Shown: positions 55,819-64,000 of the stretch, in pieces | How positions within the stretch are numbered: position 1 is the stretch's first letter | Layout of the letters: every line of letters begins with the position of its first letter | Assembly: GCA_018136815.1 (NCBI GenBank) | Contig: CM030941.1 | Location: 3,020,984 to 3,084,983, forward strand | Source: Isochrysis galbana | Taxonomy: Eukaryota > Haptophyta > Isochrysidales > Isochrysidaceae | Reading direction: 5' to 3' | Length of the DNA stretch: 64,000 nucleotides | The notes under the pieces: model-generated | Databases searched by the model: none | What the model saw: only the letters and a program-made list of their open reading frames with translations | Told to the model about the DNA's origin: nothing | Translations under genes and position numbers: made by a program

Positions 55819-57405
55819 GTGACGCCGTCCGCTCGCCTGGCGGTGGCCGCGGCGGCGGCGGCCTCGCGCGCAGCAGCTCTGGTGCTGGCGGTCGTGGCCG
55901 ACGCGTGCCTCCCCGATCACCTCCCTTACGGCGCGCTCATCCCGCCCATCGGCGCCCAGTGCACGCTCGCGCGCGGCCCGCTGCGGCCCTTCACACGCTG
56001 GGATGCGGCGCACTTCCTACTGGTCGCTCAGTCGGGGTGGCGCGAGCACGAATGGTCCCACGCCTTCTTCCCGCTTTATCCTGTGCTTGCGTCCCGTCTG
56101 GGCGCAATGCTCCGCTTCTCGTGGCCGTGGGCGATGTGTGAGTCTGATAGCATCCTGATGGCTGGGCTTGTCCTCTCGAATCTCAGCTTTGTCGCGGCTG
56201 CCATAGCCTTGCTCGAGCTCAGTCGGAAAGTTCTCGGCTCAGATGCACTGGCCTTTCGTAGCGCTATCCTATTCTGCATGTCTCCTGCCACCCCGTTCTT
56301 CTCATCCTTCTACTCCGAGTCGCTGTTTGCCCTCTTCACCTTTGCTGGCTTCCTCCTCCTCGAGATCGAGCATCCTGCGCCGTGGGTCGCCGCCATCTCG
56401 CTCTCTGCGGCTTCCGCGACCAGGGCAAACGGGATTCTCTCCACTCTTCTAGTAGCCTACCATTGCGTGTTGCGTACATCTAGGGGTGTAAATCGATCTG
56501 ATGAGACCCCATTGCAAGATGTACTTTGCACCCGTATGTTGGGCTACGGATGCTACCGATCAAGTCGATGGCTGGGCAAGGCAGTTGTCCTGCTGGGCCA
56601 GTGTTTTCTGGTGGTGATGCCATATATCGCCTGGCAAATGTTGGGTTATCGCCGGTTCTGCACCGATGAATCCATCCTTGATGATGGGGCGAGCACCGCC
56701 CCCCAAGATGTCCCTGATTGGTGCACCCAGTCCATGGCACCTGACCTATATCGACATGTCCAGGCGACTCACTGGGGGCTCGGCCTCTTTCGATTCTGGA
56801 AGTTCAAGCAATTCCCGAATTTCGCTCTTGCTGCAGCACCACTTGGTCTTTGCTATTGCGCTTCCACAACAGGATTCATGCAGCTTTGGCGGCGAGCTAT
56901 TGGGGAGCGCTGCAAAGTTACTATTCGCCATGGCGGGGGCAGAAACGGTGAAGAGGATGCCCTCAACTTAATCCTGTCTGCTCCCTCATCGATAGTCGCA
57001 TACTTATTCCGTAGAGGCCGAGGGACAGCCGCACCTCCGCGGCCGGACACGTTGCCTGCGATGGCTGATATTTACCTCATGCACTGGGCGATCCTCACCA
57101 GCTTTTGCCTGTTTTTTGCACACGTCCAAGTGATGACACGATTGGTTTGTGCTGCTTGCCCTCCCTTTTACTGGTACCTCGTGCGCTTGACGGAGAACAG
57201 CCCGATCGCCACCGGTCACGGTAGCAATTACGCGATGGCGCCCAAGGTCCAAGGTGCCACTGCTTCTGTAGCGCATTCAAATTCAGGATCTAGATTTGCG
57301 ATGGGTCGGATGATGCGCAGGCGCCGAATGGCATTGGCATGCTTTCTGGGATTGTACGCGGTCGGCGGCACCATATTGCACGCAAACTTCTTTCCTTGGA
57401 CGTGA
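55819..57405 (+). CDS. GPI mannosyltransferase 2 (PIG-V family)
   Basis: PIG-V adds the second mannose of the GPI anchor precursor in the ER lumen, using dolichol-phosphate-mannose (GT-C fold, many membrane helices). The frame shows the RWDAAHF motif (about residue 60) with FFPLYPVLASRLG after it, then helices such as GLVLSNLSFVAAAIALLEL and PATPFFSSFYSESLFALFTF. ATRANGILS follows, then DWCTQSMAPDLYRHVQATHW and GLGLFRFWKFKQFPNFALAA, which correspond to the family's PWC...Y..IQ..YWNVGFLRY..LKQIPNF block. The end HVQVMTRLVCAACPPFYWYL ... NFFPWT is the family's C-terminus. Length 528 aa is typical. The start is unresolved: the frame opens at GTG 55819 with no upstream in-frame ATG, so a short upstream exon, a non-AUG start or an error in the G runs at 55735-55795 is likely. 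It is convergent with the exonuclease gene. Confidence 0.88.
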   Translation: MTPSARLAVAAAAAASRAAALVLAVVADACLPDHLPYGALIPPIGAQCTLARGPLRPFTRWDAAHFLLVAQSGWREHEWSHAFFPLYPVLASRLGAMLRFSWPWAMCESDSILMAGLVLSNLSFVAAAIALLELSRKVLGSDALAFRSAILFCMSPATPFFSSFYSESLFALFTFAGFLLLEIEHPAPWVAAISLSAASATRANGILSTLLVAYHCVLRTSRGVNRSDETPLQDVLCTRMLGYGCYRSSRWLGKAVVLLGQCFLVVMPYIAWQMLGYRRFCTDESILDDGASTAPQDVPDWCTQSMAPDLYRHVQATHWGLGLFRFWKFKQFPNFALAAAPLGLCYCASTTGFMQLWRRAIGERCKVTIRHGGGRNGEEDALNLILSAPSSIVAYLFRRGRGTAAPPRPDTLPAMADIYLMHWAILTSFCLFFAHVQVMTRLVCAACPPFYWYLVRLTENSPIATGHGSNYAMAPKVQGATASVAHSNSGSRFAMGRMMRRRRMALACFLGLYAVGGTILHANFFPWT

Positions 57406-57481
57406 AACACCCCGTGCCACATGCTGCTCCACTGGCTTGCGAGATGGCCAGGGGAAGACAGCTCTCTTGAGCATCGACAAA

Positions 57482-57497
57482 AATAAAACTAAATAAA
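57482..57497 (+). terminator. Candidate polyadenylation signals of PIG-V
   Basis: Two AATAAA hexamers at 57482 and 57492, 77-92 nt after the stop codon. Such hexamers are rare in this GC-rich window. Confidence 0.4.
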
Positions 57498-57639
57498 ACC
57501 ATATAACATTCTCGCCGCGCACGCAACTCTGCACCCGCTGCTCCGTGGGGTAAGGCAAAAAGGGCAGTTGCCACATACCTCCTATGGGCGACAAGGCAAG
57601 GGGAGGAGCACACCAAGAGATAGCCAAGCAGCGATAGTG

Positions 57640-57670
57640 GTGCACGGGGGGAGCCGCCTGATGGCGGGGG
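57640..57670 (+). repeat. Family A repeat, terminal scrap
   Basis: GTGCACGGGGGGAGCCGCCT then GATGGCGGG is the extreme distal end of family A as seen at 21035-21061. Nothing else of the element is present. The rest of 57406-57868 is intergenic between convergent genes. Confidence 0.6.
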
Positions 57671-57868
57671 GGGAAGGGCCGGGAGAGTGGGGGTGTAGAA
57701 AGTATGCTACGTGTAGGTAGTGCTTCCATGCGCCGCGAGTGCAGTAAGAATATTATGAAGTTTTTCTTTCTAATAGACCAAAAATAGGCGGTCCGGCGAG
57801 TGAATTCATTCCGCACGTATGGTTCGCGTGCAAAAATAAGGTCACAGCAGCGGAACGTCGTCGACACC

Positions 57869-60800
57869 TCAGGGTGCTTCTTCAGTATACCACGCGGGCC
57901 TATGTTCGCCGATGAGTGGCCAAACCCCGCCGCCCATCCCACAGCCAAATAGCGAGTCGGCAGCTTGCGCGGCTTGCAACAAGGCGACTCCGTCGGTGAG
58001 CTTCCAGACCACATGAGCCCCCTTGGGTGGCGCCGAGGATGTGGCATGGACCATCTCCGCCTTCCACGTCGGCACTCCCCACAAGCGAGCAACCTCACGA
58101 GCCGACCCTTCTTGAGGGTCTCCTTCCGGCACTATCGCCGCCACCTCAAGCCTGCCACAATAGAAGAAGGGAGCCGTGTTTCGCCGACGTGCAAAAAGCA
58201 AGCGCTTTGAGGAAAGAGGATCCCCATCGCCTGGTGAGTCTGGTCGCTCCACCTCTCCAAATAATAGAAGCTTGCACGATTTGTGAGCGAGAGATTGGCC
58301 TCGGCTAGGAAACCACGTAAAGTATATAGAGCCGTCCGCCTCACGCCAAAAGTCATTCCGATACTTGCCGCTGCCGCTCCCGCCATTTGCGGTGTTGAGC
58401 ATCAAAACATAGCCATCATTCCAACGGACAACACCGCCATTCCCGCAGGACTGCACCTTCACAGTGTCGAGTCCGGCGCACATTTGCATCGCTGCCTGGC
58501 GTGAGCCTAGCGGCGCCAGGTCCCCATCAAGAAGACACTCGGGTGGTATTTTGCCGATTGCGGCACTTAGGCGGTCCATCTGAGAAGCCAGCGTGAGCGC
58601 ATTGCTGAGGGCCCCATTGCTCACTCTCGCCTGCTTGGGCTGCCGTCCACGCCAAGATTGAGAGGCGCTTGCTGAAGAGACGGCTGCACCATTGGAGTGT
58701 CGTGTTAGTGACTCAATGGCCTGCTGGCTGTCGGCTGGACGCGGACTACCACTACTCCACCGGGGAGTGGACAGAACCGGTGGCTGCAGCTTGTCGAGTG
58801 CTTGTGCGAGTAGGAGCAATACCCAGGCGTCCGTTGCGGCGTACAAGAGCTGATCTTCAGTGAAAGGCCGCGCAGCCCAGTCTGAGAGCTGCTGGCTCTT
58901 ATCAAGGGTAGCGCCCAGAAGAGTGGCCGTGAGCGCCTTCAGGCCCGGAGGACGCTTCGTCGAAAGGCCCAACTGAATGGCAGCCTCGCGCTGAAGGTCG
59001 CGCATTGATACCGCATCCTTTGCCACACCATGAAGCCCATTGACCTTCTCCAGCTGACGAGGAGGGGCGAAGGACAAGTGGCAAGTCAGTAGGCCAAGAA
59101 CTATGGTTGGGGATCTCCATGGAGCGCATCAGATAGATTAACTCAGCACATGGTCTTGGGTGAAAGCCACTGTTTGACCGGGCAGCAGGTTCACATTGCG
59201 ACCACCCCTTTGGACATCCGTTCGCTTTGGCTGCACATCACGCGCCAACTCCAGCTGACATACCTGTTGCAAGTCGCCACGCATTGCAAAGCCCAGCTTC
59301 GTCACATGCTGGGCTTGCAAGAGGCGAGCAAGCGTAGAGAAAAGCTTCGCAGCATGCTCCTCTCTCCCGTAGGCGCAGACGGCAAGGAAGTCAACCAGGA
59401 AGACGCGAGACGGCGTTGCCAATTGCATCAGCGTTGGAGCATCAGGCCCTGCACCAAAGTCATTCGGGCCAAGTGATCCGAAGGCCATCGCACTATCGTT
59501 ACTGTATAAGCTGCGGGGCCTCCACTCGAGGTCGATGCCAAGACGAGCCCCGTCCTCACGCTCGAGGGCCATGAGCGCTGCGGCTAATTCGTCGAGACCT
59601 TGCGCGTCTTGGATGAGTGAGATGGGCACGTTCAGCTTCAGAAACGGATAGCCGTCGCTCATCTTCCCCGCTGCAGACTTGGACGCTAGAAGTGCCTGCT
59701 GCACTGCACTGAGACTGGCGACGTTATAGGCAATCGGCGCTGCGGGGGGGGGATTTCGAGTCGGCGAGCTAGCCCCCAAACATGGGGTCACGCTCTCACC
59801 GATAAATCGACTTGAGATGTCTCGAGGTACAAGGGCCTGAGCGCCTCCACCCGTGCTGGAGACGCCATTGACGCGACTCTTCTCTATCATTAAGATGGAG
59901 GAGGACGGTCGCTCCACCTCGGCTTTGGTGCTGCCACTACAATTCCCTGCGGGATCGTTCAGCTCCAAACGGGTACGCGTTGCTCCCGTGTCAGCGCGCC
60001 CTTGTGCTCTTGCTCCGGTTGCATCGCCACCACCTTCCACAGACTCGGCTTGTAGCACATCCAGGCTTCGCACCACCAGGTCGAGCCCAGCGCGCCCACG
60101 CGGATTCAGCTGCACACGGCCTTCAACACGAAGAAGTACGCCCGGTCGCAGCGCGCGGAGGATTTCCGCCGCCACGTCGTCGCCGCGCTCTTCCACGAGG
60201 GTGCGGCCAACAATCATTTGCCACACTATCTTGGGGGACCGCAGCAGAGCACCTAGGGGAATCGAGGTGTTGCTCGCCGAATTTGTCCTCCCTTCTTCCT
60301 CCAATGCACCCGGCATTGCCGCCTCTACATGAAGCATGCTGTCCTCCACAGCGTGTCGCCCATTCAGGCTTTCTGGCATTGTCTCGGTCTCCTCCCCAAT
60401 GAGACGAGGGGCGGGGTCAAGCGTCAGCACGAGGGGCGGGGTCAATGGCTCGATCGTCGCGAAGGTCAGACGGCGCGCTTGCCGCCGCACACGAACCACA
60501 CGCACGCGATCAAAGCGCACCGCGTCCACTAGGACCGAGTGCATCGACGCCCGCACCTCTGGTCGCAGCGGCACCAAGGCTTTCACATCCTCTCGAAGAA
60601 CGCGCTCGTCCCCCCCTCTATGTACAACCATGTCAACCCCCAGCACTCCGCCCGACGCACCCACTTCGCCAGAACGGGTCGTCTCGCTGCGTGGGCTGAC
60701 GACGTCTGCCTTCGTCAGAGCAGCCTGTCTCGTGTCCGGCCCTCTGCGAGAGCCGTCATCAGCGGCGGCGCCCGCCGCTGCCTTTTGCTTAATGGCTTGT

Positions 60801-61549
60801 CCCGAGTTGTCTCTCCACCATGCGGCAGCCCCTTCAAGCTCTTGCTCGAGCTCTTCCACGGCTAAGTCGTGCACACTCCTCAACAACCACCCTCCGGATA
60901 CCTGCTGCAACTCGCTATCTAAGGACTCAGACACAGCGGTCCAACTCCCTGTGCGCACATCCGCCCATCTCTCACCTCTAATGTTCTGCCCACGCTCGGC
61001 AGCACGTCGAGCCGCTTCTGCAAAAGTGCTGAATGGCCCGACGGTCGCTCCGACGGCCAGGATCAAGTCTGACGGCGCCAGCTTGACGTGCACATTGCGC
61101 TCCCCGGCGCCGCAGAAGACACTCTCTTGCCCGAGGATCAGCTCGTCTGCGAGGGTGGGCAGGCTGCAGAATGGCGGGATCACACCTACCTCGTGCCCGG
61201 TGAGCTCGAGAGCCTCGAGCGGCGTTGCGAGGCGCCAGCGGCCGCCGAGGTGGCGCGAAAGCGCACTCTGGCTCACAGTGGCCTCGCCTTGCGCGAGCAC
61301 GACGACGCCCCTCGGCGAGGCGCCCGATACGTCCGAGCGGTAATTGCGGGCGCTGGGTGGCTGCGGCTCAGCACGCGGGACAAAGACGACGGACTTGACG
61401 ACGGCCTCAAGAGGGGCTCCGAGCGCGTCGGCGCACTGGCGGGCGGAGTGTGAGGCGCCAGATGTGCGGATGATCTTGAAGTGGTGCCCACGCAGGTAGC
61501 TCACCGCCGGCGGCGACACGGCGATGCAGCAGCTGAGCGCCACCAGCAT
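57869..61549 (-). CDS. YbaK-type deacylase fused to a DEDDy 3'-5' exonuclease, two exons
   Basis: Proposed exons are 61549-59264 and 59053-57869, giving 1156 aa. The intron is 210 nt, phase 0, CAG|GTATGT...CCTCGTCAG. The join makes GDLQQ|LEKVNGLHGV, the normal MUT-7-type sequence around ExoII. ATG 61549 is chosen; the frame before it opens only at a GTG. Residues 1-20 are hydrophobic, so a signal or transit peptide is possible. Residues 30-200 are a YbaK/EbsC aminoacyl-tRNA deacylase-like domain (AVVKSVVFV, GVVVLAQGEATVSQSALSRH, LTGHEVGVIPPFCS, AGERNVHVKLAPSDLILAVG). About 300-500 includes an OB-fold-like strand set (VLLRVEGRVQLNPRG). The exonuclease has D673/E675 (GIDLEW), D759 (MRGDL), and Y833 with D837 (YAATDA), plus LDKSQQLSDWAARPFTEDQL. 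The C-terminal 250 residues (YRNDFW, FTWFPSRGQS, APFFYCGRLE) resemble DUF3427-type domains only loosely. It probably acts on tRNA or another RNA. Confidence 0.8.
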
Positions 61550-62200
61550 GCGCCACCGCGCCGACTCTCGCCTTGTGTGAAAATGCACCCATCAGCGATG
61601 ACTTTCCATCTTGACATAGAATGTACAAAAACAAAATATGCTAGTATGTAGAAATGCTACTCTTACAATTTGTTCGTTCCTCTACTCTAAAATTGGGTGC
61701 GAACTTTCGCAAAAACTGGGTGGGGATGGTGGTTGTAGTGGTATAAAAAGTCAGTTCTTCAAAGAAGTTCATTTCATTTTTTCGCACCCCCACGCGAGGC
61801 ACTCGCACTCGGAAAAGCCACAAGGCGCCAGCGCGCCAGCACCAGCCCCTACGCAGCGTGCAGCGTGCTGCGTGCTGCGTGCTTCGTTCACAAGGAGAAG
61901 GAGTGTGCCTCTGGAACGCAGAGTGTGTTGCAACCTCTCACACAAGATCTAGGGCCCTTGGAACGATATGTGCACGATAGTCTGCCGCCTTCATCCCCAC
62001 AAGAAACTCGCGCTAGGAGCTAGGAGAGCCTGACAGCCTGAACGGCCCGGCGTGCCGCTTCCTCGTCCACTCAGTACTCAGTAGAGTACGCCCTCGACGG
62101 TTGGCCGCGCGCGCCCGTCCTAGTCCTAGTGCTGCCCCGACTTACTTTCGACTCCACGCTCGGCTACCAAAAAAAAACATCTGAAGATTCAGGATTTAGG

Positions 62201-62237
<37 letters not shown>

Positions 62238-62251
62238 CGCTAGCTAAAAAC
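61550..62251. repeat. Intergenic region with (CTA)n microsatellite
   Basis: No gene. About 16 tandem (CTA) units run from 62191 to 62237, directly in front of the family A repeat. (GT/CG)-rich short duplications (GTGCTGCGTGCTGCGTGCT) lie near 61866. Confidence 0.7.
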
Positions 62252-62862
62252 AACTAAGTTTATTCTTGGTTCGCCCATGGGGGGGCACGAGCCCCCCTCT
62301 CTCTCCACTCCTCCCCTGCCGTTGGGGAGGAACCACCCATCCTCCTGGCATGCCTGATGGCTTGCCAGTTGCCAGGAGGCCACTGCCCTGCTGACCTGCT
62401 GACCCACTCTCCCACGGACAGGCTCGCCTGATTCGCTCGTCCTGGCCCCTCGTGGCCAGCCCATCGCTCCAACCCCCCTCCCCCCCTGGTCGACAGGCAG
62501 ACAGGTGCAGATTGGGGGCCCCTGAGGGTCAGGAGCGCCAGCGAGGGAGAGGCAGGGGAGACCAGGGCCCAGCCCCAGCCTCCTCTGCCCCCTGAGCTGG
62601 CCTCGAGGAGCCTCCAGGGGTCGCCAGCAGGCAGCTGCTGGCCTGTCGCAGGCACGCCATCGCGCGTGCCGCAGGAGAGAGGAGAGAGAGCGCGGAGAAG
62701 GGGGTGGGCGGAGCGACAGCTCCGCCCACCGAAGAATAGGTAAGTCCCGCACCTGTTTACAGGATAAGTCGGGACTGAGGACGCCGCCAGCCCGGTAGGC
62801 GTAGGAGGAAGGAGGGAACGGATCACCGGGGGGGGGCGCGGGCCACCGGACCATATCTAAAA
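62252..62862 (+). repeat. Interspersed repeat family A, copy A6 (full length)
   Basis: The head hairpin AACTAAGTTTATTCTTGGTT keeps pairing through a T-G wobble. Then come GGTTCGCCCATGGGGGGGCA, the full body, the AGTCCCGCACCTGTTTACAG / AAGTCGGGACT dyad, and CCACCGGACCATATCTA ending in eight A. An A run at the end, where copy A2 instead continues AGCCC, could be a poly-A tail of an RNA-mediated insertion. Confidence 0.8.
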
Positions 62863-63144
62863 AAAAACTTCTGAAGATTCAGGGCTACTCGCCTACTAGC
62901 TATGGGTCACACCTTTGCCTTTGCTATCTACAGCGCCCTTAATTTCCCTCCCTCCACCTCTTCCCCTGCCCCCCTTCATTCCTTTTTCTTCGGTTTCCGG
63001 GGTCCGGCCTCGGTGCACTACCTGAGGCCTGGTTCGGAGTGTGGGGTTCGGGCAGGCCTTTTGAGTTTGTCGATATTGCCGTGTGTGTCTATCCGTCTAA
63101 GTCTTATTTGTTATGGTTATGTCCGGGTCCTAATGTCTCTAGTA
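62863..63144 (-). other. Probable 3' tail of the adjacent LINE
   Basis: Non-coding sequence after the stop of the minus-strand LINE frame at 63145. No poly-A or short-repeat tail can be pinned down. Confidence 0.3.
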
Positions 63145-63962
63145 TCAATTTTGGATGGCGTGCCAAAGCTTCAAGTGCTTTGGTTGTCTTGCTCCTTGAT
63201 TGATCTCCTCGACGGCGTAAACGATCCCCAGCTTGGTGGTTAGCTCCACTAACTCCGCACTGGGCCTAAGTCCGCCTTTGTCGTTCCTATTGAAGATGGG
63301 TCTCAAGTCGTTCATGTCTATCCTTTTCTTGGGTTGCCTGCCCATGCCCGCCTGGGCGGTTCTCGCCGAATCGGTTTCTTGTGCGAAAAGGAGTGCTTTG
63401 CTCAGCAAGATGTATCTCTCTATGATTCTTATCAGTATGGATTCTTCCGAAAATTTTAGGCCGTCGTAATGTATCCTATAGAAGTCCGTGATTATGTATC
63501 TCCACGCTAATAGGCTAATAGGTATGGTATACATATCGCTTTCGGGGCGTCTCCTTTCGGGAAGACGAATAGGTTATCTATAGTGATTTCCTCTCTGCTT
63601 CTATCCGCCTTAGGTGAGAAGCGTGCGACTTTATTTAGTTCGCCTAGGATGTTAGTTATCCTGGGGCACTCGCCTAAGTGGATCGAGGATTCATCCGCTT
63701 CCCCACATATGCGGCAGGTGTTGTCTCTGCCCGGAAAGCGGTTATATGTGCCCCCAAAGCTGTTCTTTCCAATGCCTGTTTTGATGCGACATTTCCCCAA
63801 TGGGGTCCTGTCTTGTATCTTGTATGGCGCCGGGCCGGCCCCTCGCGCCGGAGCACGAGGGCGGTAACGCGGCTGTGTAGGGTCCCGGCCCGGGGGCCTT
63901 CCCTATGGGTTCGTCCCTCTAGTGTTTTGTGGCTGGTGTGGCTGTGGATTGTGCTGGAGGTT
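63145..63962 (-). mobile_element. 3' end of a LINE (C-terminal part of ORF2), frameshifted
   Basis: Reading leftwards from 63962, the frame passes a GTYNRFPGRDNTCRICGEAD / ESSIHLGECPRI block. This is the CxxC...H...C knuckle that ends many non-LTR retrotransposon ORF2 proteins. It continues through a helical, charged segment (TITRNIL-like basic/acidic pattern, DNLFVFPKGD) to about 63515, where it meets a stop. A second frame carries on with AWRYIITDFYRIHYDGLKFS to a natural stop at 63145. The two are joined by a tandem 8-bp duplication (CCTATTAG twice at 63510-63525 on the minus strand), which explains the shift. The RT and endonuclease parts are missing, because family A sequence begins at 63963. 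The copy is dead. Confidence 0.7.
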
Positions 63963-64000
63963 TCCACCGGACCATATCTAAGCCCTTTTCCCCTATCCCC
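63963..64000 (+). repeat. Family A repeat entering from the right edge
   Basis: CCACCGGACCATATCTAAGC then CCTTTTCCCCTATCCCC matches the distal segment of copy A2 (20988-21026). It continues beyond the window. Confidence 0.6.

Overview
The window is GC-rich nuclear DNA from a flagellated unicellular eukaryote. The evidence is an outer-arm dynein alpha heavy chain, spliceosomal GT-AG introns of about 64-650 nt, a PIG-V mannosyltransferase, a FYVE/ankyrin/BTB endosomal protein and a plant/alga-style TORTIFOLIA-like HEAT protein. The long exons, abundant (GA)n/(CT)n tracts and two 100-N gaps suggest a draft algal or protist assembly. I cannot place it in a named lineage. No prokaryotic, plastid or mitochondrial genes are visible.

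Layout. 0-3.9 kb: retroelement ORF1-like remnants, a tRNA-like Pol III promoter and a copy of interspersed repeat family A. 3.9-17.9 kb: one dynein heavy chain gene on the minus strand (three exons, about 4450 aa). 18-31 kb: a repeat-dominated stretch with microsatellites, family A and B repeats, gene fragments lying between repeats (ankyrin, BED finger, membrane protein, cytochrome b561-like), a 2.2-kb array of dyad-symmetric units and a LINE reverse-transcriptase scrap. 31.1-32.9 kb: a two-exon WD40 gene. 33-38.5 kb: three foldback or MITE-like elements and duplicated segments. 38.5-41.2 kb: the HEAT-repeat gene, behind a 0.7-kb GA tract. 44.3-47.4 kb: a gene with two JmjC domains and three EF-hands. 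50.1-54.2 kb: a Rabankyrin-5/ANKFY1-type gene. 55.8-57.4 kb: PIG-V. 57.9-61.5 kb: a gene joining a YbaK-type aminoacyl-tRNA deacylase domain to a DEDDy 3'-5' exonuclease. 62.2-64 kb: repeat A again and the 3' end of a LINE.

Most real genes look split when read as simple open frames. Joining them at good GT/AG sites with matching phase restores whole domain architectures (dynein, WD40, JmjC, ANKFY1, exonuclease). The genes are unrelated housekeeping or cytoskeletal functions (motility, microtubules, endosome traffic, GPI anchors, RNA/tRNA quality control) and do not form a pathway cluster.

The most unusual non-genic signal is a short hairpin of about 18-20 nt. It begins with (A)ACTA, and in most copies it sits just before a CATGG or GATGG. 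It heads several otherwise different repeat families, and its stem sequence changes while pairing is kept, including G-T wobbles. That pattern suggests selection, or copying, at the level of RNA structure.
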